From Anaerolineae bacterium (GTDB lineage Bacteria > Chloroflexota > Anaerolineae > Anaerolineales > Villigracilaceae), in NCBI GenBank assembly GCA_018648685.1, contig JABGQT010000108.1:1-55620 (forward strand): a DNA stretch of 55,620 nt, in the 5' to 3' direction. Position 1 is the stretch's first letter. Each line of letters opens with the position of its first letter. Of this stretch, positions 1 to 6,895 are shown piece by piece. Under the pieces are notes generated by a model. That model had not been told where the DNA came from, searched no databases, and was given only the letters and a program-made list of their open reading frames with translations. A program made the translations under genes and the position numbers.

Positions 1-86
1 AAGTTTCAGATATTCTATCTTAGCCTGTGGTCTAGTTTTTGGGGGTCATTATAGGGATTACAAATTCCCTTTGAGCCTTTTTGCTT

Positions 87-125
87 TTATTCGAACTATT
101 CGCCCCATTCGCAACATTCGTGATA
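87..125. repeat. 39-nt ATTCG-rich intergenic repeat, copy 1
   Basis: This stretch contains four ATTCG words (TTATTCG, TATTCGCC, CATTCGC, ATTCGTGATA) just upstream of the first gene. A second element of identical length, with the same first seven and last ten bases, lies at 13917-13955, again directly upstream of a gene (folC). The pattern is directly visible; a mobile or regulatory role is inference only. Confidence 0.6.
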
Positions 126-141
126 CACAAGGAGAACAAAA

Positions 142-933
142 ATGGATTTAGGTCTCAAAGGAAAACGTGCCCTCGTCATCGGTGCCTCACGTGGACTAGG
201 CTATGCCGTTGCCAATACCCTCGCCGCAGAAAAATGTCGTGTAGCCATAAGTAGTCGTGGTGCTGAAAAACTCTCAGTTGCCGCAAAAGAAATTGCAGAC
301 GCGCAAAATGTATCGGTATTTGCCCTTCCCGCTGATATGAGTGATGCCTCTGCGCCAGGAAAAATCGTCAAGCAGGCTGTAGATGCTCTCGGGGGGCTGG
401 ATCTGCTCGTCACCAATGCGGGCGGACCTCCCCCAGGTAGATTTGAATCTTTTACTGAAGAAGATTGGGCAAAAGGAATTGATCTCTCTTTGATGAGTCA
501 CGTTCGTCTCATCAAAGCAGCGCTGCCTTATTTGCGCGAATCAGATGCAGCGAGTGTGCTAGCGATCACTTCTTATTCTGTGAAGCAACCTGTTCCCAAT
601 CTAATTCTTTCCAATAGCATTCGTGCGGCAACGGTTGCGCTGACAAAGTCGCTCTCTATAGAATTGGGTGAGGAGAATATCCGCTTCAATTCTATTTTAC
701 CGGGTTGGACGAAAACTGAACGGGTTACAGAATTGATGACGGCGCGTGCTCAAGCCAATGATACGAGTATCTCGGAGGAAATATCCAAGTTAATGAAAGA
801 TTGTCCTTTAGGTCGTATGGCAGAACCGCAAGAATTCGCTGACCCCGCTGTTTTTTTGCTTTCGCCTGCGGCCTCTTATATCACAGGCGTGAGCTTGCTT
901 GTGGATGGGGGCATCTCGAAGGGCGCGATTTAA
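142..933 (+). CDS. SDR-family oxidoreductase with degenerate active site
   Basis: This 263-residue protein is a short-chain dehydrogenase/reductase of the FabG-like group. The Rossmann dinucleotide motif GASRGLG is near residue 14, NAGG follows the fourth strand, and the C-terminal region ends in SLLVDGG as in FabG-like enzymes. The catalytic Tyr-x-x-x-Lys is not present: where YSASK is expected the sequence reads SNSIR, so Tyr becomes Ser and Lys becomes Arg, while the rest of the fold is kept. It may bind NAD(P)H without classical SDR chemistry, or use other residues. A good Shine-Dalgarno, AAGGAG, sits 8 nt before the ATG. The substrate cannot be told from context. Confidence 0.9.
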   Translation: MDLGLKGKRALVIGASRGLGYAVANTLAAEKCRVAISSRGAEKLSVAAKEIADAQNVSVFALPADMSDASAPGKIVKQAVDALGGLDLLVTNAGGPPPGRFESFTEEDWAKGIDLSLMSHVRLIKAALPYLRESDAASVLAITSYSVKQPVPNLILSNSIRAATVALTKSLSIELGEENIRFNSILPGWTKTERVTELMTARAQANDTSISEEISKLMKDCPLGRMAEPQEFADPAVFLLSPAASYITGVSLLVDGGISKGAI

Positions 934-1014
934 TGCAAGTTGCAGGTTGGTTGATTTGCAAGTACACTTTCAATCTTCAACTTTTAAACCTGTAACTCTT
1001 ATCGGAGATAAATA

Positions 1015-1194
1015 ATGAAAACCTGCTTCAATTGCAATACAACCGAAAAAGAAATCCCCTTGCTCGATTTACATTATCAGGAAGGGAAGCTCTTCATTTG
1101 CCCGCGTTGCCTGCCCCAACTGATCCACAAACCCACCAATTTAGTTGGCACTTTACCCGGCGCAGAAAAAATCCAACCCGCAGACGAAGTTTAG
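1015..1194 (+). CDS. 59-residue zinc-ribbon protein
   Basis: This short reading frame begins with ATG behind the Shine-Dalgarno CGGAGA and encodes 59 residues. Two knuckles are visible: CFNC at residues 4-7 and CPRC at residues 29-32, spaced as in a rubredoxin-like or zinc-ribbon fold. The knuckle sequences flank DLHYQEGKLFI, which fits two short beta strands. The remaining tail is Pro-rich and ends in acidic residues. It lies 81 nt behind the SDR gene, possibly co-transcribed with it. Function is unknown; zinc binding is inferred from the four cysteines. An overlapping frame at 1032-1253 has no such pattern and is judged spurious. Confidence 0.7.
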   Translation: MKTCFNCNTTEKEIPLLDLHYQEGKLFICPRCLPQLIHKPTNLVGTLPGAEKIQPADEV

Positions 1195-1200
1195 TCTTTA

Positions 1201-1449
1201 CACCACAAAGGCACAGAGCGCACAAAGGTTTTTGGGTAGTGGTAAAACAATAAGTGATGATGATTTTGCGAAGCAGTTTTATCGCTGAAGCAATCTCGTT
1301 TTTCAGATGATGGAACTGCTTCGTCGCAAAAGCATGCTCCTCGTAGAATCAATATCACTTCAATTTACCCATGACCGATTTTTTTATAGCCACAAAGAAA
1401 GCTTTGTGCTTTTTCGACAAATCTTTGTGACCTTTGTGTCTCTGTGGTG
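1201..1449. repeat. Imperfect inverted repeat enclosing a dispersed repeat
   Basis: The 261 bases between the zinc-ribbon gene and murJ hold no gene. They begin with CACCACAAAGGCACAGAG (1201-1218, continuing to 1228) and end with its imperfect reverse complement at 1423-1449, about 27 nt per arm with about five mismatches. Inside lie a copy of the 36-nt dispersed repeat (1264-1297) and a hairpin (1265-1278 with 1313-1329, GCGAAGCAGTT against AACTGCTTCG). The right arm stops seven bases before the murJ ATG. The layout resembles a non-coding, MITE-like repeat cluster, but no target-site duplication was established. Confidence 0.55.
1264..1297 (+). repeat. 36-nt dispersed repeat, copy A
   Basis: The sequence from TTTTGCGAAGCAG through GAAGCAATCTC matches elements at 9334-9369 (same strand) and 15375-15410 (opposite strand). 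The shared skeleton is TTTGCGARG, then CAGTTTYATCG, then GAAGCAATCTC. All three copies lie between genes. Similar GAAGCAATCTC-type intergenic repeats are known from many bacterial genomes; their origin is not determined here. Confidence 0.7.
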
Positions 1450-1455
1450 AACTCC

Positions 1456-3000
1456 ATGAAAAAACTTTCTTTTCTGACTCGCACCTCCTTTCTAATCGGC
1501 GGATTTTTCGCGCTCGATAAAGGACTGGCATTTTTACGCTCTATTATTATTGCGCGTCAATTTAGCTTGTCTTTTGAGTTAGATGCGTTTAATGTTGCCA
1601 ACAACCTGCCAGATATGCTCTTTGCGCTCATCTCTGGCGGGGCGATGTCGATGGCGCTCATTCCCGTTTTGAGCGAGTATCTGGCAACGCGTGGCAGACC
1701 AGAAGCGTGGAAACTTTTTTCGCGTATCGCAAATTTGGCATTTCTCATTACGGCTGTTGCCTCTGTTTTTATCGCTATTTTTGCTGAAGAAATTGTGCGA
1801 GCAGAGATCGGAATTGCGCCCGGATTTGGTATCGAGCAGCAAGAGACTATTATTTCGTTGATGCGTTTAAACCTGATCGCCACGACTATTTTCTCGGTCA
1901 GCGGTTTGGTGATGGGTGGCTTACAGGCAAATCAGCATTTCCTATTGCCCGCTATGGCGCCCATGCTCTACAATATCGGGCAAATTTTTGGGGCGTTAGT
2001 TTTCTCACCTTCTGAGCCTTATAGCTTCCTCGGCATCACTTTACCTGCGCTCGGATTGGGCATTTATGGACTGGTTTATGGTGTAATTCTCGGCGCAGCG
2101 TTGCATCTTGGTATCCAAATTCCGGGGCTGGTGAAATACCAATTCCGCTGGACACCTTCGATCACGATCAAAGATGAAGGCGTGGTCAAAGCGCTCAAGA
2201 TCATGGGACCGCGCATCATCACCATGCTTGGTATTCAGCTCGTTTTCATCGCGCGCGATAATTTTGCTTCGCGGATGGATGAAATTGGCGCAGTCACCGC
2301 CCTGACCTATGGTTGGATGATTATGCAAGTCCCTGAAACGCTCTTGGGCACAGCTATCGCGACCGCTATTTTGCCTACGCTTTCGGAATATGCGGCAACG
2401 GATAATTGGACGAAGTTCCGTGAAACGATAGAGAAAGCTATCCGTGTGATGATCGCGCTCACACTCCCCGCCGCTGCAATCTTGTCCGCAGGTTTGCTAC
2501 CGTTGGTACGCTTGGTTTTCGGCTTCGACGTGGGAGGCACCCATCTCCTCACGTGGACAGCGCGCGCCTTCCTCCTGACGCTGGCGGGATATGCCATTCA
2601 GGAAGTCTTATCGCGGGCATTTTATGCACGTAAAGAGGCGCTTGTGCCCCTCTTTACGATCTTCCTGCGCTTTGGGCTGTATATCTTGGGAGGAATCATT
2701 GTTTTGAACTATTTCCCCGAATTGAGCGCAACCGGATTTGCGTTGGCAGAATTAGCGGTAGTTGTTGAAGCCGGGGTGATGCTTTATATAATGAATGCAC
2801 GTTTACCCACGCGCGTTACGGCACTTCCATCCCTCTTGCGGGGATTAACAGCAGCCTTGCTCGGTGGCGTATCCGCTTATGCAATTGCGCTCTATCTCCC
2901 CGGTGGGGCGGTTGTGACTGCTATCATCGGAATGCTGGTTGGCATAGGCGTTGCGCTGCCAATTATATGGACAGAAGTGCGCCTTCTCTTTAATTTGTAA
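1456..3000 (+). CDS. murJ: Lipid II flippase MurJ (MviN family)
   Basis: MurJ flips lipid-linked peptidoglycan precursor across the cytoplasmic membrane. The product (514 residues from this ATG) is hydrophobic throughout with about 13-14 membrane segments, and it carries the family N-terminus with FFALDKGLAFLRSIIIARQF and an NxxPDMLFALISGGAMSMA-like segment after the first helix. Length matches the family (about 500-530). A GTG at 1444 is also in frame, but 1444-1449 is part of a repeat arm, so the ATG at 1456 (MKKLSF) is preferred; no clear Shine-Dalgarno precedes it. It is followed after 18 nt by a TPR-like membrane protein that has its own -10 box. Confidence 0.9.
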   Translation: MKKLSFLTRTSFLIGGFFALDKGLAFLRSIIIARQFSLSFELDAFNVANNLPDMLFALISGGAMSMALIPVLSEYLATRGRPEAWKLFSRIANLAFLITAVASVFIAIFAEEIVRAEIGIAPGFGIEQQETIISLMRLNLIATTIFSVSGLVMGGLQANQHFLLPAMAPMLYNIGQIFGALVFSPSEPYSFLGITLPALGLGIYGLVYGVILGAALHLGIQIPGLVKYQFRWTPSITIKDEGVVKALKIMGPRIITMLGIQLVFIARDNFASRMDEIGAVTALTYGWMIMQVPETLLGTAIATAILPTLSEYAATDNWTKFRETIEKAIRVMIALTLPAAAILSAGLLPLVRLVFGFDVGGTHLLTWTARAFLLTLAGYAIQEVLSRAFYARKEALVPLFTIFLRFGLYILGGIIVLNYFPELSATGFALAELAVVVEAGVMLYIMNARLPTRVTALPSLLRGLTAALLGGVSAYAIALYLPGGAVVTAIIGMLVGIGVALPIIWTEVRLLFNL

Positions 3001-3005
3001 ACGTG

Positions 3006-3011
3006 TATAAT
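3006..3011 (+). promoter_or_regulatory. TATAAT -10 box immediately before the 3019 gene
   Basis: A perfect TATAAT lies between the murJ stop and the next ATG with only seven bases (AGCCCCC) before the start codon, and no Shine-Dalgarno is present. No good -35 is visible. The geometry fits a leaderless transcript starting at or beside the ATG. Confidence 0.45.
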
Positions 3012-3018
3012 AGCCCCC

Positions 3019-4026
3019 ATGTCTGAAACAACTGAATCAACACAACCAATGAAAGCGCAGAAAAATCCGCGCAGAAAACGATTTTGGATTACCCTTTTAG
3101 GCTTTTTTATTATCATTGCCTTGGGGGTTTTTGGCGGATATAACTCTGGGATCACGGTACGCACTGATGCAGAAGCAACGCAGATTTCAGCATCGCTTGG
3201 TGTAGAGTTTGAACGAGGCGCAATCGCTTTAGCAGAAGGACGCTACGATCACGCTCGCCAACACTTTGAATATATCGTGCAGCACGATGTAAGTTATCCC
3301 GGTGCTGCTGAGGGGATGGCAGAAGCAATTTTGGGGATGAGCTTTACAGCAACACCTGTGCCAACGCTGACCCCAACCTTGACCCCAACACCCGATATGC
3401 GCGGCGTGGAAGCGATCTTTGCGAACGCCGAAGCCCTGATAAATGCCGGTGATTGGGCAAATGCCGTTGCTGCGCTTGATCAGCTTCGCAAGGAAGACCC
3501 CAGTTATCGCACTGCTGAAGTAGACGGAATGTATTACTTTTCTTTGCGTCAAAATGGTTATGATAAGATCACCAAAGAGGGCGATCTCGAAGGTGGTATT
3601 TACTTTTTGACATTGGCAGAGCGTTTTGGACCCCTTGATAGTACGGCAAATAATATGCGCGGCAATGCGCGGCTTTATATCACTGCGGCTACTTTTTGGG
3701 AGATCAATTGGGAACAGGCAGTGAATTACTTTGGTCAACTGGCTTCCTTTGCCCCCAATATCTGGGATGGCGCTTCGAATCAAACTGCGGGACAGCGCCA
3801 TTATTATGCGCTCATGCGTTACGGCGACCAACTTTATAATAAAAATAATGATGCCTGCGGTGCTTACGCTCAATACTCAAATGCCTTGGCTTATGGCGCA
3901 CTGGATGAAGTCGCTGCAAAAAATTCAAAGAAAGCCTATGAAATTTGCTACCCGCCAACAGCAACGCCAGAGCCAACTGCTATTATTATCGTAGATACGC
4001 CAACAGAAACGCCCACTACTCCCTAA
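3019..4026 (+). CDS. Membrane-anchored TPR-like protein with Thr-Pro linker
   Basis: This 335-residue protein begins with a charged cytoplasmic stretch followed by one hydrophobic helix (about residues 24-42), so most of it should lie outside the membrane. After that come helical repeats resembling TPRs (for example EGRYDHARQHFEYIV near residue 74 and GDWANAVAALDQL near 147), interrupted by a Thr-Pro-rich linker near residue 115 and ended by a second Thr-Pro-rich tail. It is not recognised as a named family. Its place between murJ and a CopD-like gene suggests an envelope role, but that is inference. Confidence 0.85.
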   Translation: MSETTESTQPMKAQKNPRRKRFWITLLGFFIIIALGVFGGYNSGITVRTDAEATQISASLGVEFERGAIALAEGRYDHARQHFEYIVQHDVSYPGAAEGMAEAILGMSFTATPVPTLTPTLTPTPDMRGVEAIFANAEALINAGDWANAVAALDQLRKEDPSYRTAEVDGMYYFSLRQNGYDKITKEGDLEGGIYFLTLAERFGPLDSTANNMRGNARLYITAATFWEINWEQAVNYFGQLASFAPNIWDGASNQTAGQRHYYALMRYGDQLYNKNNDACGAYAQYSNALAYGALDEVAAKNSKKAYEICYPPTATPEPTAIIIVDTPTETPTTP

Positions 4027-4029
4027 AGA

Positions 4030-4536
4030 ATGGATACCATGCCCGTTTGGGCTTTAGCCCTCACTTATTGGGCACATATGCTGGCTACCGTGCTTTGGCT
4101 CGGTAGCCTTGCTGCTTTAAGCCTGCTGATTTTGCCCGCCCTTCGCAAGGTGGACATCAAATCGCAGGGGATATTGCTCGAAGCCATCCAAAAGCGGCTT
4201 GATCCGCTGGCTTGGTTCAGCATTGCGCTTTTGCTGGCAACTGGCATGTTCCAGATGAGCGCAAACGCTAATTATGAAGGCTTTCTCGCCATCAGCGGGC
4301 AGTGGGCTTCGTCCATTCTGATTAAACATATTTTCTTTTTAGCGATGATCATTATTAGCGCAGCGCAGACTTGGTGGTTGCTACCATCCATGCGACGAGC
4401 GATGCTACGACAGCAAAAGAGCGGGGATATGGCGGAGGTAGAAGCTTTGCAAAAACATGAAGCTCTCTTGCTAAAATTGAATTTGATTTTGGCAATTTTG
4501 ACCTTGGGGATGACGGCACTAGCAAGGGCAGCCTAG
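4030..4536 (+). CDS. CopD-like integral membrane protein
   Basis: A 168-residue protein with about four membrane helices. The first helix carries the pattern YWAHMLATVLWLGSLAAL, which resembles the copper-resistance D (CopD) domain with its conserved His and Trp-x-Gly; a second His lies in IKHIFFLAMIII. CopD-domain proteins are thought to handle copper or haem-like ligands in the membrane, but many short members are uncharacterised. The gene starts three bases after the preceding stop, so the two are almost certainly co-transcribed. An ATG nine bases further in (4039) is an alternative start. A strong terminator follows. Confidence 0.8.
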   Translation: MDTMPVWALALTYWAHMLATVLWLGSLAALSLLILPALRKVDIKSQGILLEAIQKRLDPLAWFSIALLLATGMFQMSANANYEGFLAISGQWASSILIKHIFFLAMIIISAAQTWWLLPSMRRAMLRQQKSGDMAEVEALQKHEALLLKLNLILAILTLGMTALARAA

Positions 4537-4578
4537 ATAAGACGCGGATAACGTAAATTTACATCGATTAAAGCAAAA

Positions 4579-4612
4579 ATGCTCAAGGGTTTTTCCCTTG
4601 AGCATTTTTTTA
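4579..4612. terminator. Intrinsic terminator (bidirectional)
   Basis: A perfect 11-bp stem ATGCTCAAGGG / CCCTTGAGCAT with a five-T loop is followed by a T run on the plus strand and preceded by an A run, so it can end the 3019-4536 operon and also the convergent 4629-5237 gene. Confidence 0.9.
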
Positions 4613-4628
4613 TTAACTCTTTCACTGC

Positions 4629-5237
4629 TCAAACGTTGAGCGTGCGTAGATGTTTTTTATATTTCACTAGGCCAATGACCGGCAGCGCTAAGTTGAGACC
4701 TAGACCAATAAAAAAGTGAGGGTTCAGAAAAATATTCGGGAGAAAACCCTGATCCACAAGATAAAGCACCGACCAAGCCCCCACAGGGATATTCAGCAAA
4801 AGACTGACGACCAAACCGGCGTTATAGCGTTTGCGGGCTTTAATTCCCAATCCGATATGTGAAAGACCGGCAAAAAATGAGAAGTAGGGCAACCAAAGAC
4901 CATAGTCATAATTTTTAGCGGCGAGCAAGCCAAAAACAGGCAAGATGATCCAGATCAAAATGATATTGAGATAGAAAACAAAGTCCTCGTCGAGGGGCTT
5001 ATCTTCCGTCTCGAATTTCATGATATCCATATTGAAAAACTTGCCGAAGCCACCTGGGAAGACATATTCTTCGGTTTCATGGAGCAGATAGAGGGGTGTT
5101 TGCAAAAGGAGCAGAAAGAGAACAAAGTCGGTATCCTTGACTAAGGCGAAGAGAAAGACAAAGAGAAAGATGGAGATAAGGAACCCCGCTTTTGCCCAAT
5201 CTCGTTTGAACCAAGCAAAATATTCTTTGAGAGTCAT
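4629..5237 (-). CDS. HXXEE-domain membrane protein
   Basis: A 202-residue polytopic protein with about six hydrophobic segments. Near residue 53 it carries HETEEYVFPGGF, the signature that names the HXXEE family (His, then Glu-Glu), and later SHIGLGIKARKRYNAG, also typical of the family. The biochemical role of the family is unknown; the conserved His/Glu set suggests a metal-dependent membrane enzyme. The gene begins 12 nt downstream of a TetR regulator on the same strand, which makes it the likely regulated partner. Start ATG at 5237. Confidence 0.85.
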   Translation of the reverse strand: MTLKEYFAWFKRDWAKAGFLISIFLFVFLFALVKDTDFVLFLLLLQTPLYLLHETEEYVFPGGFGKFFNMDIMKFETEDKPLDEDFVFYLNIILIWIILPVFGLLAAKNYDYGLWLPYFSFFAGLSHIGLGIKARKRYNAGLVVSLLLNIPVGAWSVLYLVDQGFLPNIFLNPHFFIGLGLNLALPVIGLVKYKKHLRTLNV

Positions 5238-5249
5238 TTTTATTTTCCT

Positions 5250-5858
5250 TTATTGGTTGTTTGGTTTTAGCGTCGCTAAGAAGATACGCACAAATTCAGA
5301 ACTCATCTTTTCGACGGGAATTTCAGCGGGCAGCAAATCTCTGACAGGGTGCATACCGACGGCATACCCAAAAATCATGCTCAAAAAACTTTGCGCCGTG
5401 ACCTGTGGATCGGCCACCTGCACTTTGCCTTTATCACGCTGTTTTTCAAAATAGCGCACCAACAGCTCGATCATGCCCTTCGGGTTTTGCGCCAGCGCAG
5501 TTTTCATTTCTGGGAAATGAATCGATTCGAACATCAACATGCGGATCGTATCTTGCTGCTCGAGGAAGAAACGCAGGGCGTGCTCGCTGATGAGATGTAA
5601 ATCCGCTGCAAAATCATAGATAAGCTGTGCTTCGAGCATACCAAAGTTCACACCACCACCTATCTGCTGAAAAACGGCATGAAAGAGTTTCTGCTTATCG
5701 CCAAAATGACGGAAGAGGGTCACTTCGGCAACACCAGCCTTGTCGGCAATCCCCTGCGTGGTGGTACGGGCGTAGCCAAGCGACTGGAAAGATTCTGCCG
5801 CCGCATCAAGGATGCGTTGACGGGCTTTCTTTTTTCGGGAAGATGTTGTGTTTTTCAT
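5250..5858 (-). CDS. TetR-family transcriptional repressor
   Basis: A 202-residue regulator. The N-terminal helix-turn-helix covers about residues 14-60 (RILDAAAESFQSLGY, then TTTQGIADKAGVAEVTLFRHF), matching the TetR DNA-binding domain; the rest is an all-helical ligand-binding domain. It is the first gene of a two-gene unit with the HXXEE membrane protein. A perfect palindrome overlaps its own -10 region, so autorepression together with control of the downstream gene is likely. The inducer is unknown. Confidence 0.92.
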   Translation of the reverse strand: MKNTTSSRKKKARQRILDAAAESFQSLGYARTTTQGIADKAGVAEVTLFRHFGDKQKLFHAVFQQIGGGVNFGMLEAQLIYDFAADLHLISEHALRFFLEQQDTIRMLMFESIHFPEMKTALAQNPKGMIELLVRYFEKQRDKGKVQVADPQVTAQSFLSMIFGYAVGMHPVRDLLPAEIPVEKMSSEFVRIFLATLKPNNQ

Positions 5859-5867
5859 AAAATGCTC

Positions 5868-5893
5868 AAAATGTAAGCGACCACTTACATTTT
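5868..5893. promoter_or_regulatory. TetR operator palindrome
   Basis: Perfect inverted repeat with arms AAAATGTAAG and CTTACATTTT and a 6-nt centre (CGACCA). It lies 10 nt upstream of the TetR start codon and overlaps the -10 box, the usual position for an autoregulating TetR. A further half-site, CCACTTAC, recurs near 5927-5934, upstream of the -35. Confidence 0.75.
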
Positions 5894-5916
5894 AGTTGTT
5901 TTGTAGAATTTGTCAA
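5889..5916 (-). promoter_or_regulatory. Promoter of the TetR/HXXEE operon
   Basis: On the minus strand TTGACA (5911-5916) and TAAAAT (5889-5894) are separated by 16 bp. The -10 lies inside the operator palindrome, so repressor binding would block RNA polymerase. Confidence 0.7.
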
Positions 5917-5939
5917 GAGATATTCCCACTTACAAAAAA

Positions 5940-5977
5940 GAGAGCGAGTGTTTCAAAAACACTCGCTCTCTTTTTTT
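5940..5977. terminator. Intrinsic terminator A
   Basis: A 14-bp perfect stem (GAGAGCGAGTGTTT / AAACACTCGCTCTC, loop CAA) flanked by A and T runs. On the minus strand it would end transcription of the 6038-6742 gene. Its sequence and position resemble terminator B behind the CysQ-like gene (6845-6881), part of a duplicated 3' end. Confidence 0.85.
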
Positions 5978-5981
5978 CTTC

Positions 5982-6029
5982 TTACGCCCCAACTTCCTTC
6001 AGAGCTTTCAGCGCCGCTTTGTGCAGTAG
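5982..6029 (-). pseudogene. Remnant of a duplicated CysQ-like gene 3' end
   Basis: Read on the minus strand these bases encode LHKAALKALKEVGA followed by TAA. The intact CysQ-like gene at 6896-7894 ends in LHEAALKALKEVGA followed by TAG. Upstream the similarity fades into the unrelated 6038-6742 gene; downstream a related hairpin terminator follows at about the same distance. This is most simply a partial duplication of the cysQ tail. The remnant has no start and is not a gene. Confidence 0.75.
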
Positions 6030-6037
6030 TTTGCCAG

Positions 6038-6742
6038 CTATTGTACTTTCCTTGCCTGCATAAACGACTTTGACGTTCCCCCACTCCTTCTTGCATAAAA
6101 ATATTCCTTGGCAGTGACAAGGCCACGTCCAGAAGGGTGCTCACGAGAATGTGTAATTGTTTTTCGCTCCATTCCTTCCCGGTTCACAATCCACATCCCA
6201 ATTTTTTCCTTATGGGCACTGATTAGCCATCCAGGAAGATATTTTTTATCAGGGTCATCAAACAAGATTATATAATTAGAGTTATTCGCTATTTTTTCAA
6301 TTTGACTAAAAAGAACCTGCTCAATACGTATCCCAGTTTTATCGTAAAAATAAATTCCCTGTTCCGTCACTTTTGTTTTGGCAGCCCTTTCATATACATA
6401 AAGCCCTTCATTTTTCCCAAGCTCGTATTTATATTTTCCTTTATTGAACTTTTTATCTCGGATAAAATTCAACTCGCCAGGAGTCCGCGGCTCCTCGTAA
6501 AGACTTTTATGGTATTTGAAATAATCAGCTGTTGACACAGGGTTCCAGAAGAAAAGAAAAGCAGCAATACCAAAAGAAAGAATCATTGGGATAACATGAG
6601 AGGCAACATGGTTACCCATCTCGCTATCTGACACAGGGCTTAAGAGAAAATCAAGGCTCACAAATAAGAACACACATAAGAAAATTAGGCCAAAGATAAT
6701 CTTTATCATTTTTTTAGCTGTACCTTTATTCTTTTTTCTCAT
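6038..6742 (-). CDS. AT-rich orphan membrane protein
   Basis: From the ATG at 6742, behind a GGAAGGGGAAAAG Shine-Dalgarno region, the product is 234 residues long; a longer frame to 6823 lacks such a site. It begins with a Lys/Arg-rich stretch, then two hydrophobic helices (about residues 13-35 and 52-70), then a soluble domain rich in Lys, Tyr and Phe. No family was recognised. The gene is visibly richer in A and T than its neighbours and sits between two copies of a cysQ 3' end, which suggests acquisition. Its 3' end runs up to the cysQ remnant in a different frame. Confidence 0.7.
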   Translation of the reverse strand: MRKKNKGTAKKMIKIIFGLIFLCVFLFVSLDFLLSPVSDSEMGNHVASHVIPMILSFGIAAFLFFWNPVSTADYFKYHKSLYEEPRTPGELNFIRDKKFNKGKYKYELGKNEGLYVYERAAKTKVTEQGIYFYDKTGIRIEQVLFSQIEKIANNSNYIILFDDPDKKYLPGWLISAHKEKIGMWIVNREGMERKTITHSREHPSGRGLVTAKEYFYARRSGGTSKSFMQARKVQ

Positions 6743-6844
6743 CTTTTCCCCTTCCACTTTTGATATAACTTTTACAGGACAAAAAAGATAATACCATACT
6801 AAATAGTGGTTAAAAAATCGCATATTTAGAAATCAACTGTTTTT

Positions 6845-6881
6845 TATAAAAAAAGACCGAGTGTTTTGAAATACTCGGTCT
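6845..6881 (-). terminator. Intrinsic terminator B behind the CysQ-like gene
   Basis: Stem AGACCGAGT / ACTCGGTCT with extra pairing inside the loop, followed on the minus strand by a run of T. It lies 15 nt after the stop of the 6896-7894 gene and resembles terminator A. Confidence 0.8.
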
Positions 6882-6895
6882 CTCCTTTTTTCTGT

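Noticed and set aside
1032..1253. Open frame of 73 codons overlapping the zinc-ribbon gene
   Set aside because: It lies in another frame of a gene with four patterned cysteines and continues into a repeat arm, with an Arg-rich, low-complexity product.
3355..3402. Thr-Pro codon repeat as a microsatellite or CRISPR-like array
   Set aside because: It is in frame and encodes a Thr-Pro linker like others in this window; no spacer structure exists.
3229..3873. Minus-strand open frame of 214 codons opposite the TPR-like gene
   Set aside because: It is antisense to a well-supported gene, has odd composition (Ile, Cys, His rich), no Shine-Dalgarno and no recognisable motif.
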